From Methanobacteriota archaeon (GTDB lineage Archaea; Thermoplasmatota; Poseidoniia; Poseidoniales; Thalassarchaeaceae), in the NCBI GenBank assembly GCA_004195715.1, contig PSPX01000009.1, forward strand, positions 1-50,586: 50,586 bases of DNA, read 5' to 3'. Position numbers and translations under genes: made by a program. Of this stretch, positions 25,816-34,994 are shown one piece after another. Positions within the stretch are counted from its first letter, which is position 1. Each line of letters starts with the position of its first letter. The notes beneath the pieces are model-generated. The model was not told the DNA's origin. It did not search any database and saw nothing but the letters and a program-made list of their open reading frames with translations.

Positions 25816-28800
25816 TCAGTCGTCGAACTCCTCGTCGAGCTCGCGCGGATCGAAGCCGGACCACGACTCGATCATCTCGAGATCCTTCGAGACCTGCCTC
25901 CTGCGGGTGCTCGTGTAGGCTATCCCCGCCATTATCGCCAGGGTCAGGGCCGCAATCAGGAACGGCAGACCCGTTCCCATCAGCCAGTCGAACATGCTCG
26001 TGTCCTCGGGCGACTCGATAGGAATGACTTCAACGAGACCTGGGCTGACCATGTCGCCGTCGAGCGCCCATACCTCTACCCTCGCACTGCTCCCCGCTAG
26101 GGTCCAGACCGATACGTAGGTCCAGATGTCGTCACCGGCGAACTGGTCGCCCTCCGTGCCATCATCCCGGAACTCGAGGGACTGCGACACTCCGCCAGCG
26201 CGCAGCTCTCCGTTCACGGAGGAGGTGGTGCCATCGGGGTCTACGAGCCGTACCGTAATGAGGACTGATGTCGGCTCCTCAAGGTCGATGCTGCTCGGCG
26301 AGACCTCGAGCTCGTACAACTGCGGCGAGCTAGAGCCGATTGTGAGGTTGATCGAGGCCGAGGATGAATCACCCCTCGAGTCCTTGACCAGTAAGTCGAT
26401 GCGCACGGGCCCGGGCGGGAAACTCGCAGTGTGGACTATCTTGTCGCTCAGCAGCGTTCCATCATTCAGGACCCATTGGTAGAGTACGATGTCGTCATCG
26501 TAGTCATAGGAAGCCGAGGCGTTGAGTACCACGGGCTCGCCCGGTGGGATGTACTGGCCCTCCGAGAGGCCGGAGATTCCCGCCACGGGCCCGGTCTCCA
26601 GCACCTTGAGTGCTTGTGAGTGGGTGCGCTGCATCCCGTTGGAGTCTATCAGCTCAAAGCGTAGTATGTGCTCTCCGGCTGGCAGGTAGTCGTTGTACCA
26701 GTAGTCCGCCGTCTTGTCCTCAAGTATCGGCTCGGCCATCAGGTCTGAGTACACGCTTACGGTGAAGTCGTCACCGTCGGGATCGAACGAGCGGCGGAAG
26801 TCGAACAGCACAGGCAGATTGGAGTAGACCTCGATATCAGGCATCGGCGAGTCAAGGACGAGGACCGGGGCCGACTCATCGACCCTGAGCATGATCTCAG
26901 CCACGTCCGGGGCCCCTGAGCCGTCCTCGACAGTCAGGGTGACCTGATGCACGCCCTCCGGCAACCTAGTCTCTAACACCCATCCGCTACCCATCGGCTC
27001 GCTCAACAGATCGCTCTCCCAGAGCACACTGACTAAATCGGTGCTGAATGCCGCAAAGGGATTGCAAACCAGCCCACTGCCGTTGTCAGGCAGGTCGATG
27101 CAAGCAACGTCCCAGTCTCCCGAGCCAGTGGCATCGAAGACCAGTAGCTCGCCGGAGTCAGTTAGTATCCCGTCGGACGGGCTGGCAATCAGCGCCACGG
27201 GCGGTGAGTTAGATACGCTGAGCTCGGCGGTGGCAGAGTTCCACATGCCTGCATGATTAGGGCGATTGTCGCTCGCGTACATCGTGATGATGTGGCCTCC
27301 TTTCGACAAGGTCCCAATCCACTCGACTGTCGAGTCAGGTGTCACCCCAGAGGCGAGAAGGCCGTCGCGGTCGCTCCAGAACTCAAACTTGACTCCGTCA
27401 CCCTCGGGGTCGAAGGTCGCAGTTCCGTCGAGTCGCACGGTTGCCGACGATGTCATGCCCGTGCGAGTAATCTCCATATTTGCCACTGGTATCTCATTGT
27501 AGAGCTCGACGTTGAAGGTCCACGAGACGGGGACATTGACGCCGTCCGAGGCGTACACCGTCACTGAGAACTGGTTGGGTGCGCCCGGGAAAGTGTGGAT
27601 GATTGTGGCAGGGCACTCTGCATCTCCTGCGGGTGGTTGACCGTTGCCTTGCTCGTAGGAGACCTCCACCCAGCAGTGCAGCTCGTCTCCTTCTGGGTCG
27701 TACGTGCTGCCTAGGTGGATAGTGACGTTGGCAGTGATTCCAAGGTAGAGAGTGCCCCAGGCCGAGATCTGCGGCGTTGTTCCGACCGAGAGCACCGGAG
27801 GCAGGTTGACCAGTTCAATCTCACGGGCCTCCTGCACGCATTGATTCTGGCTGTCGCAGACCTCGAGGGTAATCTGATGAACTCCATCTGAGAGACAGAG
27901 GGCGGCGTTGAGGTTGGCAGTGAACGACGAACCGTTTCCGCCCGGGGGCGAGCCACACGCGCTCAACAGGTCGCCGTCGATGCTGCTAGTCCAACTGTAA
28001 CTAAGTTCGTCGAAATCGAGGTCCCAGGACCGATTGGCGTCGAAGACCACCTGGCTACCGCTGGCGTAGACCGCCTCGTGCTCGGGCGAGTCCCACAGGA
28101 TGAAAGGCGGCTGATTGGACAACTCAAGGCGGCAGAACACCGAGATATCCGCGTCGAGGTCGACTGCTGAAGTGTCGTTGTGGACGCCGTCGTAGTCGCA
28201 ACCGGTGTGGACCGTGTTGACGTCGGACCAGCCCTGCATTGGAGTCCAGCGCTCACCGATGAAGGGGCCGTACGAGTAGTGTCCTGAGTAGGGTAGGGTG
28301 CCTGTGTGCTCGGACTCGTACAGGTCAAAGGTGAGGTTGAATTCGGCGTGAGGGATGTGTAGCAGGTGTTGATTGACAGAGTGGACCTCGACCATCCACA
28401 TCACATCGAGGATGTTGTCCTGTCCGGCGTAGGTCGGTGTGTCGATATCGCCTGAAGATATCCAACGCAGATGGCTGTCTCCCAACATCTCGAAACTATC
28501 GGCGAATCCATTGGTGAACCATGAGCCGGAGAAGTTGACGAAACTGGAGGTAGCGCTTGCCGGAGCGCCGGAATAACAAGCCATTGCGACGTTGTGGACA
28601 AACAACTCGCTGTGATCTACCATGTCGAAACAGGAGTCGGTATTGCCGCGGATTACGCTGTTCTCAAGGTACGAGACCTCCTGACTACTGGCGTCCCACT
28701 TCAGGCCGCCATTGTCGCCGTTCATGTCGAGGCCTCGGACCAGACCGTCGACTTCGACCAGCGTGACTGAGTGACCGGTCGAATTGAGGTTGATCTTGAT

Positions 28801-30459
28801 GTCGTCCATGATGACCGTGCCGTCGTGGTCCATCCCACTGTTGTCGATGTCCAGTGCTGGGGCGTTAACGGAGTCCCTGATGTCAACTGAAAGCAATTGT
28901 AGGTCGATGCTGTCGCGCACCACGAATCCATGCTGGTCCTCAATTGATGTGCACTCAAAGCAGGTCGAGTTCTTGCCGCCGCTCATGACGTCATTAGACT
29001 CGTGGAAGTAGAAACCGGCCCCGAGTTGAGGCAGTGCCGCGCCGAGTCCGTTCTGATAGGTCGTCACGTATGCCAATTCGACATTGCTGGAGTCTCTTAC
29101 CGAGACACCGTGTCCGCCGTTGCCGGTGCTGATTACCCCAGATAAGTCGGGGTGGAATTCGCGGATATCCACCCCGGTAGCCCCATTGTCGGCTATCACC
29201 CAATCAGCGCCCTGAGCGCCTCCCTTCCACAGTAGTACGCCTGGCCCCGTTGAGTTGCGGACCACTAGGTCGTTGATGGTAGGGGCCCAGTTGACGCTGC
29301 GCATGAACATGCCAGCCCTGTCGTTGAGAGGAGCTGTGGCACTCGGCCTGCCGTTCCTCAGCAGATCGATCTCGTTGAGTATAGTCGAGGAACCAATCAT
29401 GTAGGCCTTGAAGCCGACAGCAGCGTTGTCCTCGATTAGCGCGTCAGTGACCTGTACCCCGCTGGTATTGACCTCGAATGCGGCGTAAGCAAGCCCAGGT
29501 GTCTTGGCTCCCGGCCCCCCCGTCCCCCTCACCTCGAGGTCGTTGAAGACAGCGTTGTGAGGCACGTTGGAGTACTGGCTGTGGTTGTATTGCTCGACCA
29601 TGATGCCATAGTACTGGCTGTCCTCCACTGTCATTCCCACAAAGGTCGGTCGGGTGGTCCATCCAGAGGTGATGTGGCGCACGAAGATACCGCTGTCACA
29701 GCGGCTCACGCTGGAGTCTGATATCAGTGGTATCGAGTCCTCCACCCATATCCCGGCAGCGATAGCGAGAGTGGAGCCGCTGACATTGGATATCTCTAGG
29801 TTTGAGATTAGACCGCCCGAGTTACCCCAGTAGTTCAGTCCACGGGTAATTAGGCCGTCGGCGGTCATGCCATCAATGATGGGGGCCGAGTACGCCCCAA
29901 CGGAAAGTCCGATGCCGTAGCGCCATGAGGTGGAAAATCCGTGGACATCCTGACCGCCGCCGTCTATGACGAGGTCATTGATTCGTGGCGACGCCCCGTC
30001 GAACAGGTCGACGGCGACCCTGTCAGCATTGATGATCGTGAGATCGTTCATGGTCGGATCGCTGTCATAGATGGTGACGCCGTACTCCGCATCGGTGATT
30101 GTGAGATTCTCTATCTTGGAGCCCAGCCCGCTGCTGCTCGAATTGAACACGATGCCGTCATGATTGCCCAAGATGGATTCGAGTAGCACTGGCGCTGTGT
30201 TCGTGCCCTGTACGGTGATTCTTCCAGCCACGAGTATGTTCTCGTCATCGCCAAGCTGGATGGTGGTTCCAGATTGGACTACGAGTATTTCCCCACTCTC
30301 GACTGTATAGCCGTCCTGAAGCACCACAGTTCCCGACCACACGGTGGTCGAGCGGGATACAGCACCAAATGTAGCCGGGACCAGTGGAGAGGCTGAAAGC
30401 AGCAGCAGGAGAATAAGTGCTACAGCACGCCTGCGAACCACCGAAACAGATGCTTGCAT
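25816..30459 (-). CDS. Giant surface protein: beta-helix repeats, PKD/Ig-like domains, C-terminal anchor
   Basis: 1547 residues from the ATG at 30459, chosen because it begins a clean signal peptide (basic VVRRR then a Leu-rich run ending near ASPLVPATFG); an in-frame GTG at 30501 adds 14 residues. Residues ~50-700 are rich in parallel beta-helix (PbH1/NosD-like) turns, e.g. IENLTITDAEYGVTIYDS and ISDSSVSRCDSGIFV. Residues ~800-1450 hold several PKD/cadherin-like units (VVFDANRSWDLDFDELSYSW, ATFDPEGDGVKFEFWSDRDG, NASASYDYDDDIVLYQW). A membrane segment (~20 residues), TRRR stop-transfer and acidic tail close it. A cell-surface or glycan-binding role is likely; no catalytic domain is seen. Confidence 0.88.
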   Translation of the reverse strand: MQASVSVVRRRAVALILLLLLSASPLVPATFGAVSRSTTVWSGTVVLQDGYTVESGEILVVQSGTTIQLGDDENILVAGRITVQGTNTAPVLLESILGNHDGIVFNSSSSGLGSKIENLTITDAEYGVTIYDSDPTMNDLTIINADRVAVDLFDGASPRINDLVIDGGGQDVHGFSTSWRYGIGLSVGAYSAPIIDGMTADGLITRGLNYWGNSGGLISNLEISNVSGSTLAIAAGIWVEDSIPLISDSSVSRCDSGIFVRHITSGWTTRPTFVGMTVEDSQYYGIMVEQYNHSQYSNVPHNAVFNDLEVRGTGGPGAKTPGLAYAAFEVNTSGVQVTDALIEDNAAVGFKAYMIGSSTILNEIDLLRNGRPSATAPLNDRAGMFMRSVNWAPTINDLVVRNSTGPGVLLWKGGAQGADWVIADNGATGVDIREFHPDLSGVISTGNGGHGVSVRDSSNVELAYVTTYQNGLGAALPQLGAGFYFHESNDVMSGGKNSTCFECTSIEDQHGFVVRDSIDLQLLSVDIRDSVNAPALDIDNSGMDHDGTVIMDDIKINLNSTGHSVTLVEVDGLVRGLDMNGDNGGLKWDASSQEVSYLENSVIRGNTDSCFDMVDHSELFVHNVAMACYSGAPASATSSFVNFSGSWFTNGFADSFEMLGDSHLRWISSGDIDTPTYAGQDNILDVMWMVEVHSVNQHLLHIPHAEFNLTFDLYESEHTGTLPYSGHYSYGPFIGERWTPMQGWSDVNTVHTGCDYDGVHNDTSAVDLDADISVFCRLELSNQPPFILWDSPEHEAVYASGSQVVFDANRSWDLDFDELSYSWTSSIDGDLLSACGSPPGGNGSSFTANLNAALCLSDGVHQITLEVCDSQNQCVQEAREIELVNLPPVLSVGTTPQISAWGTLYLGITANVTIHLGSTYDPEGDELHCWVEVSYEQGNGQPPAGDAECPATIIHTFPGAPNQFSVTVYASDGVNVPVSWTFNVELYNEIPVANMEITRTGMTSSATVRLDGTATFDPEGDGVKFEFWSDRDGLLASGVTPDSTVEWIGTLSKGGHIITMYASDNRPNHAGMWNSATAELSVSNSPPVALIASPSDGILTDSGELLVFDATGSGDWDVACIDLPDNGSGLVCNPFAAFSTDLVSVLWESDLLSEPMGSGWVLETRLPEGVHQVTLTVEDGSGAPDVAEIMLRVDESAPVLVLDSPMPDIEVYSNLPVLFDFRRSFDPDGDDFTVSVYSDLMAEPILEDKTADYWYNDYLPAGEHILRFELIDSNGMQRTHSQALKVLETGPVAGISGLSEGQYIPPGEPVVLNASASYDYDDDIVLYQWVLNDGTLLSDKIVHTASFPPGPVRIDLLVKDSRGDSSSASINLTIGSSSPQLYELEVSPSSIDLEEPTSVLITVRLVDPDGTTSSVNGELRAGGVSQSLEFRDDGTEGDQFAGDDIWTYVSVWTLAGSSARVEVWALDGDMVSPGLVEVIPIESPEDTSMFDWLMGTGLPFLIAALTLAIMAGIAYTSTRRRQVSKDLEMIESWSGFDPRELDEEFDD

Positions 30460-30575
30460 GGCTAGTCCGCTCGCTGTCCGCCTGTTATCCCTTGCGCACA
30501 CGTGAGCAATGCCGAACTAACGTATAGCAGAGGTCATAAACGGCAACCGAGCGCGATGCCCGTCGAGGACTGAGA

Positions 30576-30809
30576 ATGAGTACTGCCTTCGTTCTGATTA
30601 AGGTAGAGCCGGGACTCGAGAAAGATGTGTATCTGGCACTTCTAGAAATTGACAGTGTCACAGAAACTCATGTCTCCTATGGGGAGTACGATCTGGTGAC
30701 ACGTATTGACTTCGCCGACGAAGGAGAGATGGCCAAGACCCTGATTGGTAAAATGCGCTCAGTGGCTGGAATCATCAAGACTGAGACGCTGATTGCGGTG
30801 GAGGTGTGA
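30576..30809 (+). CDS. Stand-alone Lrp/AsnC ligand-binding (RAM) domain protein
   Basis: 77 residues. The whole protein is one RAM/ACT-like alpha-beta domain (AFVLIKVEPGLEKDV...YGEYDLVTRIDF...MRSVAGIIKTETLIAVEV), with no helix-turn-helix. Such single-domain proteins form dimers or octamers that bind amino acids and may modulate full-length Lrp regulators. The next gene is a tandem paralogue that aligns without gaps. No Lrp with a DNA-binding domain is in the window. Confidence 0.88.
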   Translation: MSTAFVLIKVEPGLEKDVYLALLEIDSVTETHVSYGEYDLVTRIDFADEGEMAKTLIGKMRSVAGIIKTETLIAVEV

Positions 30810-30811
30810 GA

Positions 30812-31045
30812 ATGGCTGTCGGATTCGTCCTCATCACGACCGAGGTAGGCTGCGAGATTGCTGTCAGGGAGGCCGTAGGTGCCATCGAGGGAGTGGTTGG
30901 GCAGTGGATTGTCTTCGGACCTCACGACCTATTCGTCAAGATTGAGGCCGATGACGAGGCCGAACTGACTCGTTGCATCGTTCAGGAAGTCAGGTCGGTT
31001 CCCGGAATCACCGAGACACGCACCCTCATCGGTGCAGAGATCTAG
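30812..31045 (+). CDS. Second stand-alone Lrp/AsnC RAM domain protein
   Basis: 77 residues from the ATG at 30812, placed after a GGAGGTG that overlaps the end of the preceding gene; a GTG two codons earlier is within that site. Same RAM fold (GFVLITTEVGCEIAV...FGPHDLFVKIEA...VRSVPGITETRTLIGAEI). About 29 of 77 positions are identical to the upstream paralogue with no gaps, so the pair arose by duplication and may form a hetero-oligomer. Its TAG stop shares the tetranucleotide CTAG with the stop of the convergent STAND ATPase. Confidence 0.88.
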   Translation: MAVGFVLITTEVGCEIAVREAVGAIEGVVGQWIVFGPHDLFVKIEADDEAELTRCIVQEVRSVPGITETRTLIGAEI

Positions 31046-33237
31046 ATTGCTCTCGCCATTCTGCCGATGAGCTCTGTTGCTGCTGCACTGCACTCAGCCA
31101 TCCTGAACCTGCCTACCGCCTCTCTCCAGTGTGACAATCTGCGTTCGGGTTCGAGGACGCCGCGCCAGTACCAACGCTGGGCGCACAGACGACGGTGCAT
31201 TGCGAGGTCCTCCCGCAGCGGCATGGCGGCAACTGAGGCGTGGGCCTCAACAAGCCAGTCAGGGTGGCTGTCGGTAGCCTCGAGAGTTGCGTGGATGAGG
31301 CGAATCCTCTCACTGAGGTCTTCACGCGACTCAATCAGTGACCTAGCTAAGCTGAGTGTTTCTGCTGAGGCGCTCCCACCGGTCCGCGATGAGAGACGCG
31401 CACGTAGGTCGAGAACTGCCATGCGAGGATGTTCTGGACCCATAGCAGATTCAAGGGCGCCGTGCGCCTTCGCGGCTGCGGAGACATCGTCGATTTCGAG
31501 AGCGATGCCGTGCCTGATGAGGTCGAGGGCGAGGCTGCCAGCGCTGCGCTCTGATTCCGGCAGTGAGGACACGTTCACCGCATCTACGGCTCTAGTCAGC
31601 TCTTGCGCTAGTCGGCGGTCGATGCGACCGGGCAACCGGTCGTCGTATCGGCGCACTAGGGACGCGATGGTTGCCTTGGTGTGCTCGGCGGGAGCCATTT
31701 CAGCCATCGCGCTAGCCTCGATGTCTTCTGCGGACCTCGGATCACCTCGGAGACGAGCCAGTCGAGCGGAGCGGAGTTTTCTGCCGACACCTACGCTCAG
31801 GCCATCAATGTGGGACTCGGCTATCTCAGCCTCGCCGCGCTCCAGAGCGAGATCGGCGGCCGCCTCTCTGATGGACTCGTCCTCGCTTAGGCTAACAGCC
31901 TGTTCGAGCAGGACCGCTGCCGCAGCGCTGTCCTGCTCGGCTATGGCTTGGATGTGCTTGGAAACCCATTCGGCGTCTGGCTCTCCAGAGTGAACCATGT
32001 GATGACCCTCCATCCTGCGTGCTCTGGCTCCTTGTCTGGTGGCCCATCTGCCGACCGCCTGCGCGTGCAGTGCATTGGACTGCTCATCTGACCAGGAGCC
32101 CCTACGGACATTGCGAATCAAGTGGTGGGGCTCGGCCATGACGCCGCTCCACCTCAGTATGGCGGAATCGTCGAGTTCGTTAGCACCCTCTCCCTCGAAG
32201 AGTTCACTGACCAGTAGCGACGAAGGGGAGATGCAGAACTCGTCCAGAGTTTTCGTACCTTCGTCGCTGAGTCTTTGCATCACCGTGGACTCGACGTACT
32301 TCTGGACAGCCTCGCCGAGCTCGGGTACCTCTTCGCCGGGCAACCACAGGCGGAGAGCGAGGGGGTGGCCACCTAGGGCCTCTGCGACGCTCCTAGCAGT
32401 AGCGCTGTCGGTGTCGCTCGGGAGTAGGAATCTAGCGTGCTTGAGAGTCAGTCCCTCGAGCTTGAACTCGGAGAAGCCCTCTGGAAGTCCGAAGGGGCTC
32501 GGGGATCTTGACACCGCAAGCACAGAAGAGCTACCTGGTGATGCCTCGTCAAGCAATTCCGCCACACCTGTAGCGTGACGCAGATGCAATTCCTGGGCCT
32601 CGTCGAGGACCAGTAGGGTCCTCGAACCGTCCGAGGCGCCAATGATGGCTGAAGGGGAGGAGGGTGCATCCTCACCCAGCCACATCTTACCTACACCCGC
32701 TGCATCAGTATCGGAGCCACAGGAGGCCCATCGCACGGTCCAGCCCATGCTCAGGACCTGCTCTGCGACGGCACGGGCGAGACTGGATTTGCCGACACCG
32801 GGCAGACCACTTAGGAGTACGTTGGATCCGGCGAGTAGTGAGTCCGAGAGGTTGGTTGCATCTTCGTCCCTACCGTGCAGAGAAATCTGCTCAGGCAGGG
32901 GGCCGAAACTGCGTCCTCTGCGAGCCGGCGATGGCTCTTCGAGTTCCGAGATGGCCTCGCGGCCAGTATCTGTAATGTGAACGACTGTGCGACGACGCGA
33001 GCCGCCGCCGGTGACGTGAGCTGAGCGGGTCGAAACGTAACCCTCAGCTTCGAGTGAGGAGAGTGGCGCGTGCAGGGCCGACCTGACTACTCCTAGCGAC
33101 TCTGCGAGACCGGGCAGAGACAACGCTCTGGGCACGTCCCATGCAGCCTCCAGCTCGCCTCCATACTGCGCGAGGCGGGATAGGATTCGCGACTGCGCCT
33201 CGGAGAGCATGACGCCCGAGCGAAGGCACGGGTTCAT
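31042..33237 (-). CDS. Winged-helix STAND ATPase (NB-ARC-like) with helical repeats
   Basis: 731 residues. Residues ~10-100 form a winged-helix domain (LSEAQSRILSRLAQYGG...LEAEGYVST...VVHITDTGREAI). The ATPase domain follows: P-loop SGLPGVGKSS (~143-152), Walker B LLVLDEAQ (~210), and a GGHPLALRL segment, the GxP-type motif of NB-ARC/STAND proteins. The rest (~400-731) is Ala/Leu-rich helical sequence of TPR-like character (AAADLALERGEAEIAESHI). STAND proteins act as ligand-triggered switches; the wHTH suggests a transcriptional regulator. The ligand is unknown. Starts 29 bp from the divergent uvrC; an ATG nine codons in is an alternative start. Confidence 0.8.
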   Translation of the reverse strand: MNPCLRSGVMLSEAQSRILSRLAQYGGELEAAWDVPRALSLPGLAESLGVVRSALHAPLSSLEAEGYVSTRSAHVTGGGSRRRTVVHITDTGREAISELEEPSPARRGRSFGPLPEQISLHGRDEDATNLSDSLLAGSNVLLSGLPGVGKSSLARAVAEQVLSMGWTVRWASCGSDTDAAGVGKMWLGEDAPSSPSAIIGASDGSRTLLVLDEAQELHLRHATGVAELLDEASPGSSSVLAVSRSPSPFGLPEGFSEFKLEGLTLKHARFLLPSDTDSATARSVAEALGGHPLALRLWLPGEEVPELGEAVQKYVESTVMQRLSDEGTKTLDEFCISPSSLLVSELFEGEGANELDDSAILRWSGVMAEPHHLIRNVRRGSWSDEQSNALHAQAVGRWATRQGARARRMEGHHMVHSGEPDAEWVSKHIQAIAEQDSAAAAVLLEQAVSLSEDESIREAAADLALERGEAEIAESHIDGLSVGVGRKLRSARLARLRGDPRSAEDIEASAMAEMAPAEHTKATIASLVRRYDDRLPGRIDRRLAQELTRAVDAVNVSSLPESERSAGSLALDLIRHGIALEIDDVSAAAKAHGALESAMGPEHPRMAVLDLRARLSSRTGGSASAETLSLARSLIESREDLSERIRLIHATLEATDSHPDWLVEAHASVAAMPLREDLAMHRRLCAQRWYWRGVLEPERRLSHWREAVGRFRMAECSAAATELIGRMARAI

Positions 33238-33266
33238 GGGCGTTCACCTGCAGCGCATCAACCTAC

Positions 33267-34994
33267 ATGGCGCTCGACCCTACTGGTATTGACTTGCCCC
33301 GCAAGCCCGGAGTCTACCTATTCCGGCGGGCTGATGAGCGGGTCACCTACGTCGGGAAGGCCACTGACCTACGTTCTCGTGTCAAGTCGTACTTCGTACC
33401 CAATCCCGATCGGAAGATGATTCCTCGACTGGTTGAGGACTCTGACCGCGTTGACTTCATTGTTACCAAGAGTCCGGGCGATGCCTTGATTCTCGAGAGG
33501 CAGCTGATTAGAGAGCACAAACCTCGCTACAACTCGATGCTGAAGGACGACAAATCGTACCCCTTCATCGCCCTGACTGATCATGAGCACCCTCGCATCA
33601 TCTACACACGACACCCTCCTGAGGGCTCGCTCCGATGGGGTCCTTTCGCCGATCCCGGCGCAGCCAAGCGAGTGATTCAGTTGTTGCGCCGCCAATTCGG
33701 CATCCGCGATTGTCCTGAGCTACTGCCGCAAGGTTGCCTAGCGATGCACATTGGACTGTGCCACGGACCCTGTATCGATGCGAGGGGGTACGATGAGCGC
33801 ATTGCGGCTGCAATCGGTGTCCTTGACGGTGACGCGGGCGTCCTAATCGAGTCGCTCCAGAATGATATGGATACCTCTTCGCTGGCACTGGACTACGAGG
33901 CGGCGGCTAGGACGCGTGACCTGATCGGCTCGGTCCAGAGGACTGTCTCGCAGAGAGTAGTGCACAGCAGATTCTACCAGGATTGCGACGCCATTGGTTT
34001 CGCCTCTAGAGGAGATAACGGAATGGTTGTGGTCCTGAACGCGAAGGACGGCATCGTCCAAGGGCAACTCGAGTACCCGTTGGTTCACAGAGGCGATATT
34101 GCCGATTCGGTCGCCTGTGTCCTCGCTGAGCACTACTCGGGCACCAAACCCCCGCGCACTGTCCTAGTCCCGACGCCTATCGGTGAGTCAATGGGGGCTT
34201 GGTTGGTCGAACGGCGCGCCGGCGCCGTCGAGGTTAGAGTGCCACAGCGTGGCGAACTGGCTCTACTGCGCGGGATGGCTGATCAGAACGCCGAGGTGCA
34301 GGTTGAACGACACCAGAAGAGACGATCGGGCAGCCTTGAGCAGGCTGCCGCTGATGATGCAGCGAAACTGCTCGGACTTGATTCGCTTGACCATATCGTG
34401 TGCTTTGACATGGCCCAGTTGCAGGGTGACGAGCGCGTCGGAGCGTCGGTCGTACTACGCAATGGCAGACCGGCGAAGAAGGAGTATCGGACCTACCGTG
34501 TCAAGAGCGACGCTCCGGACGACCTCAGGATGATGTCTGAGGTGGTCGAGCGATGGTTGAAGCATCAAGACGGCTGGCCTGACCTGCTGCTGCTAGACGG
34601 CGGCAAGACACACCTGTCGAGCATCCTGAGAATGCTGGACGGCCACGGCCTAGCCGGGCGCTTCCCGGTGGCGGCGCTGGCCAAGCGTGAAGAGACTCTG
34701 CACATGGATGGTCGCGAAGCGCAGATTCTAAGCAAGCACGGCAGGGTTCTCGTCCATGCTCGCGATGAGGCTCACCGTTTCGTCAACCGCTACCACAGGA
34801 AACGACGTGGCAAGGGTGCAATAGGCGACCCTCTAGAGGAGATTGATGGGCTTGGGGCGAAGAAGATCCAAGCCCTGCTCCGCCACTTCGGAGGCAGGCG
34901 CGGAATAGAACATGCGAGCGTCGGAGAACTGCGCGAGGTTCCAGGAATAGGCAAGGCGATGGCTGAGCGGGTCCACGGGCACCTGAACAACTAG
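33267..34994 (+). CDS. uvrC: Excinuclease ABC subunit C
   Basis: 575 residues. N-terminal GIY-YIG nuclease (PGVYLFRRADERVTYVGKATDLRSRVKSYF region), UVR helix pair (LALDYEAAARTRD), the RNase H-like second nuclease domain (CFDMAQLQGDERVGASVV and LLLDGGKTHLSS), and two C-terminal helix-hairpin-helix units (EIDGLGAKKIQALL and VPGIGKAMAERVHG). It makes both incisions in bacterial-type nucleotide excision repair. Slightly shorter than the bacterial ~600. UvrA and UvrB are not in the window. The stop shares CTAG with the convergent gene. Confidence 0.96.
   Translation: MALDPTGIDLPRKPGVYLFRRADERVTYVGKATDLRSRVKSYFVPNPDRKMIPRLVEDSDRVDFIVTKSPGDALILERQLIREHKPRYNSMLKDDKSYPFIALTDHEHPRIIYTRHPPEGSLRWGPFADPGAAKRVIQLLRRQFGIRDCPELLPQGCLAMHIGLCHGPCIDARGYDERIAAAIGVLDGDAGVLIESLQNDMDTSSLALDYEAAARTRDLIGSVQRTVSQRVVHSRFYQDCDAIGFASRGDNGMVVVLNAKDGIVQGQLEYPLVHRGDIADSVACVLAEHYSGTKPPRTVLVPTPIGESMGAWLVERRAGAVEVRVPQRGELALLRGMADQNAEVQVERHQKRRSGSLEQAAADDAAKLLGLDSLDHIVCFDMAQLQGDERVGASVVLRNGRPAKKEYRTYRVKSDAPDDLRMMSEVVERWLKHQDGWPDLLLLDGGKTHLSSILRMLDGHGLAGRFPVAALAKREETLHMDGREAQILSKHGRVLVHARDEAHRFVNRYHRKRRGKGAIGDPLEEIDGLGAKKIQALLRHFGGRRGIEHASVGELREVPGIGKAMAERVHGHLNN

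Noticed and set aside
31067-31993. 308-codon open frame antisense to the STAND ATPase
   Set aside because: Product is Ser/Arg-rich low complexity typical of a reverse-strand shadow; the minus-strand protein has P-loop and Walker B motifs.
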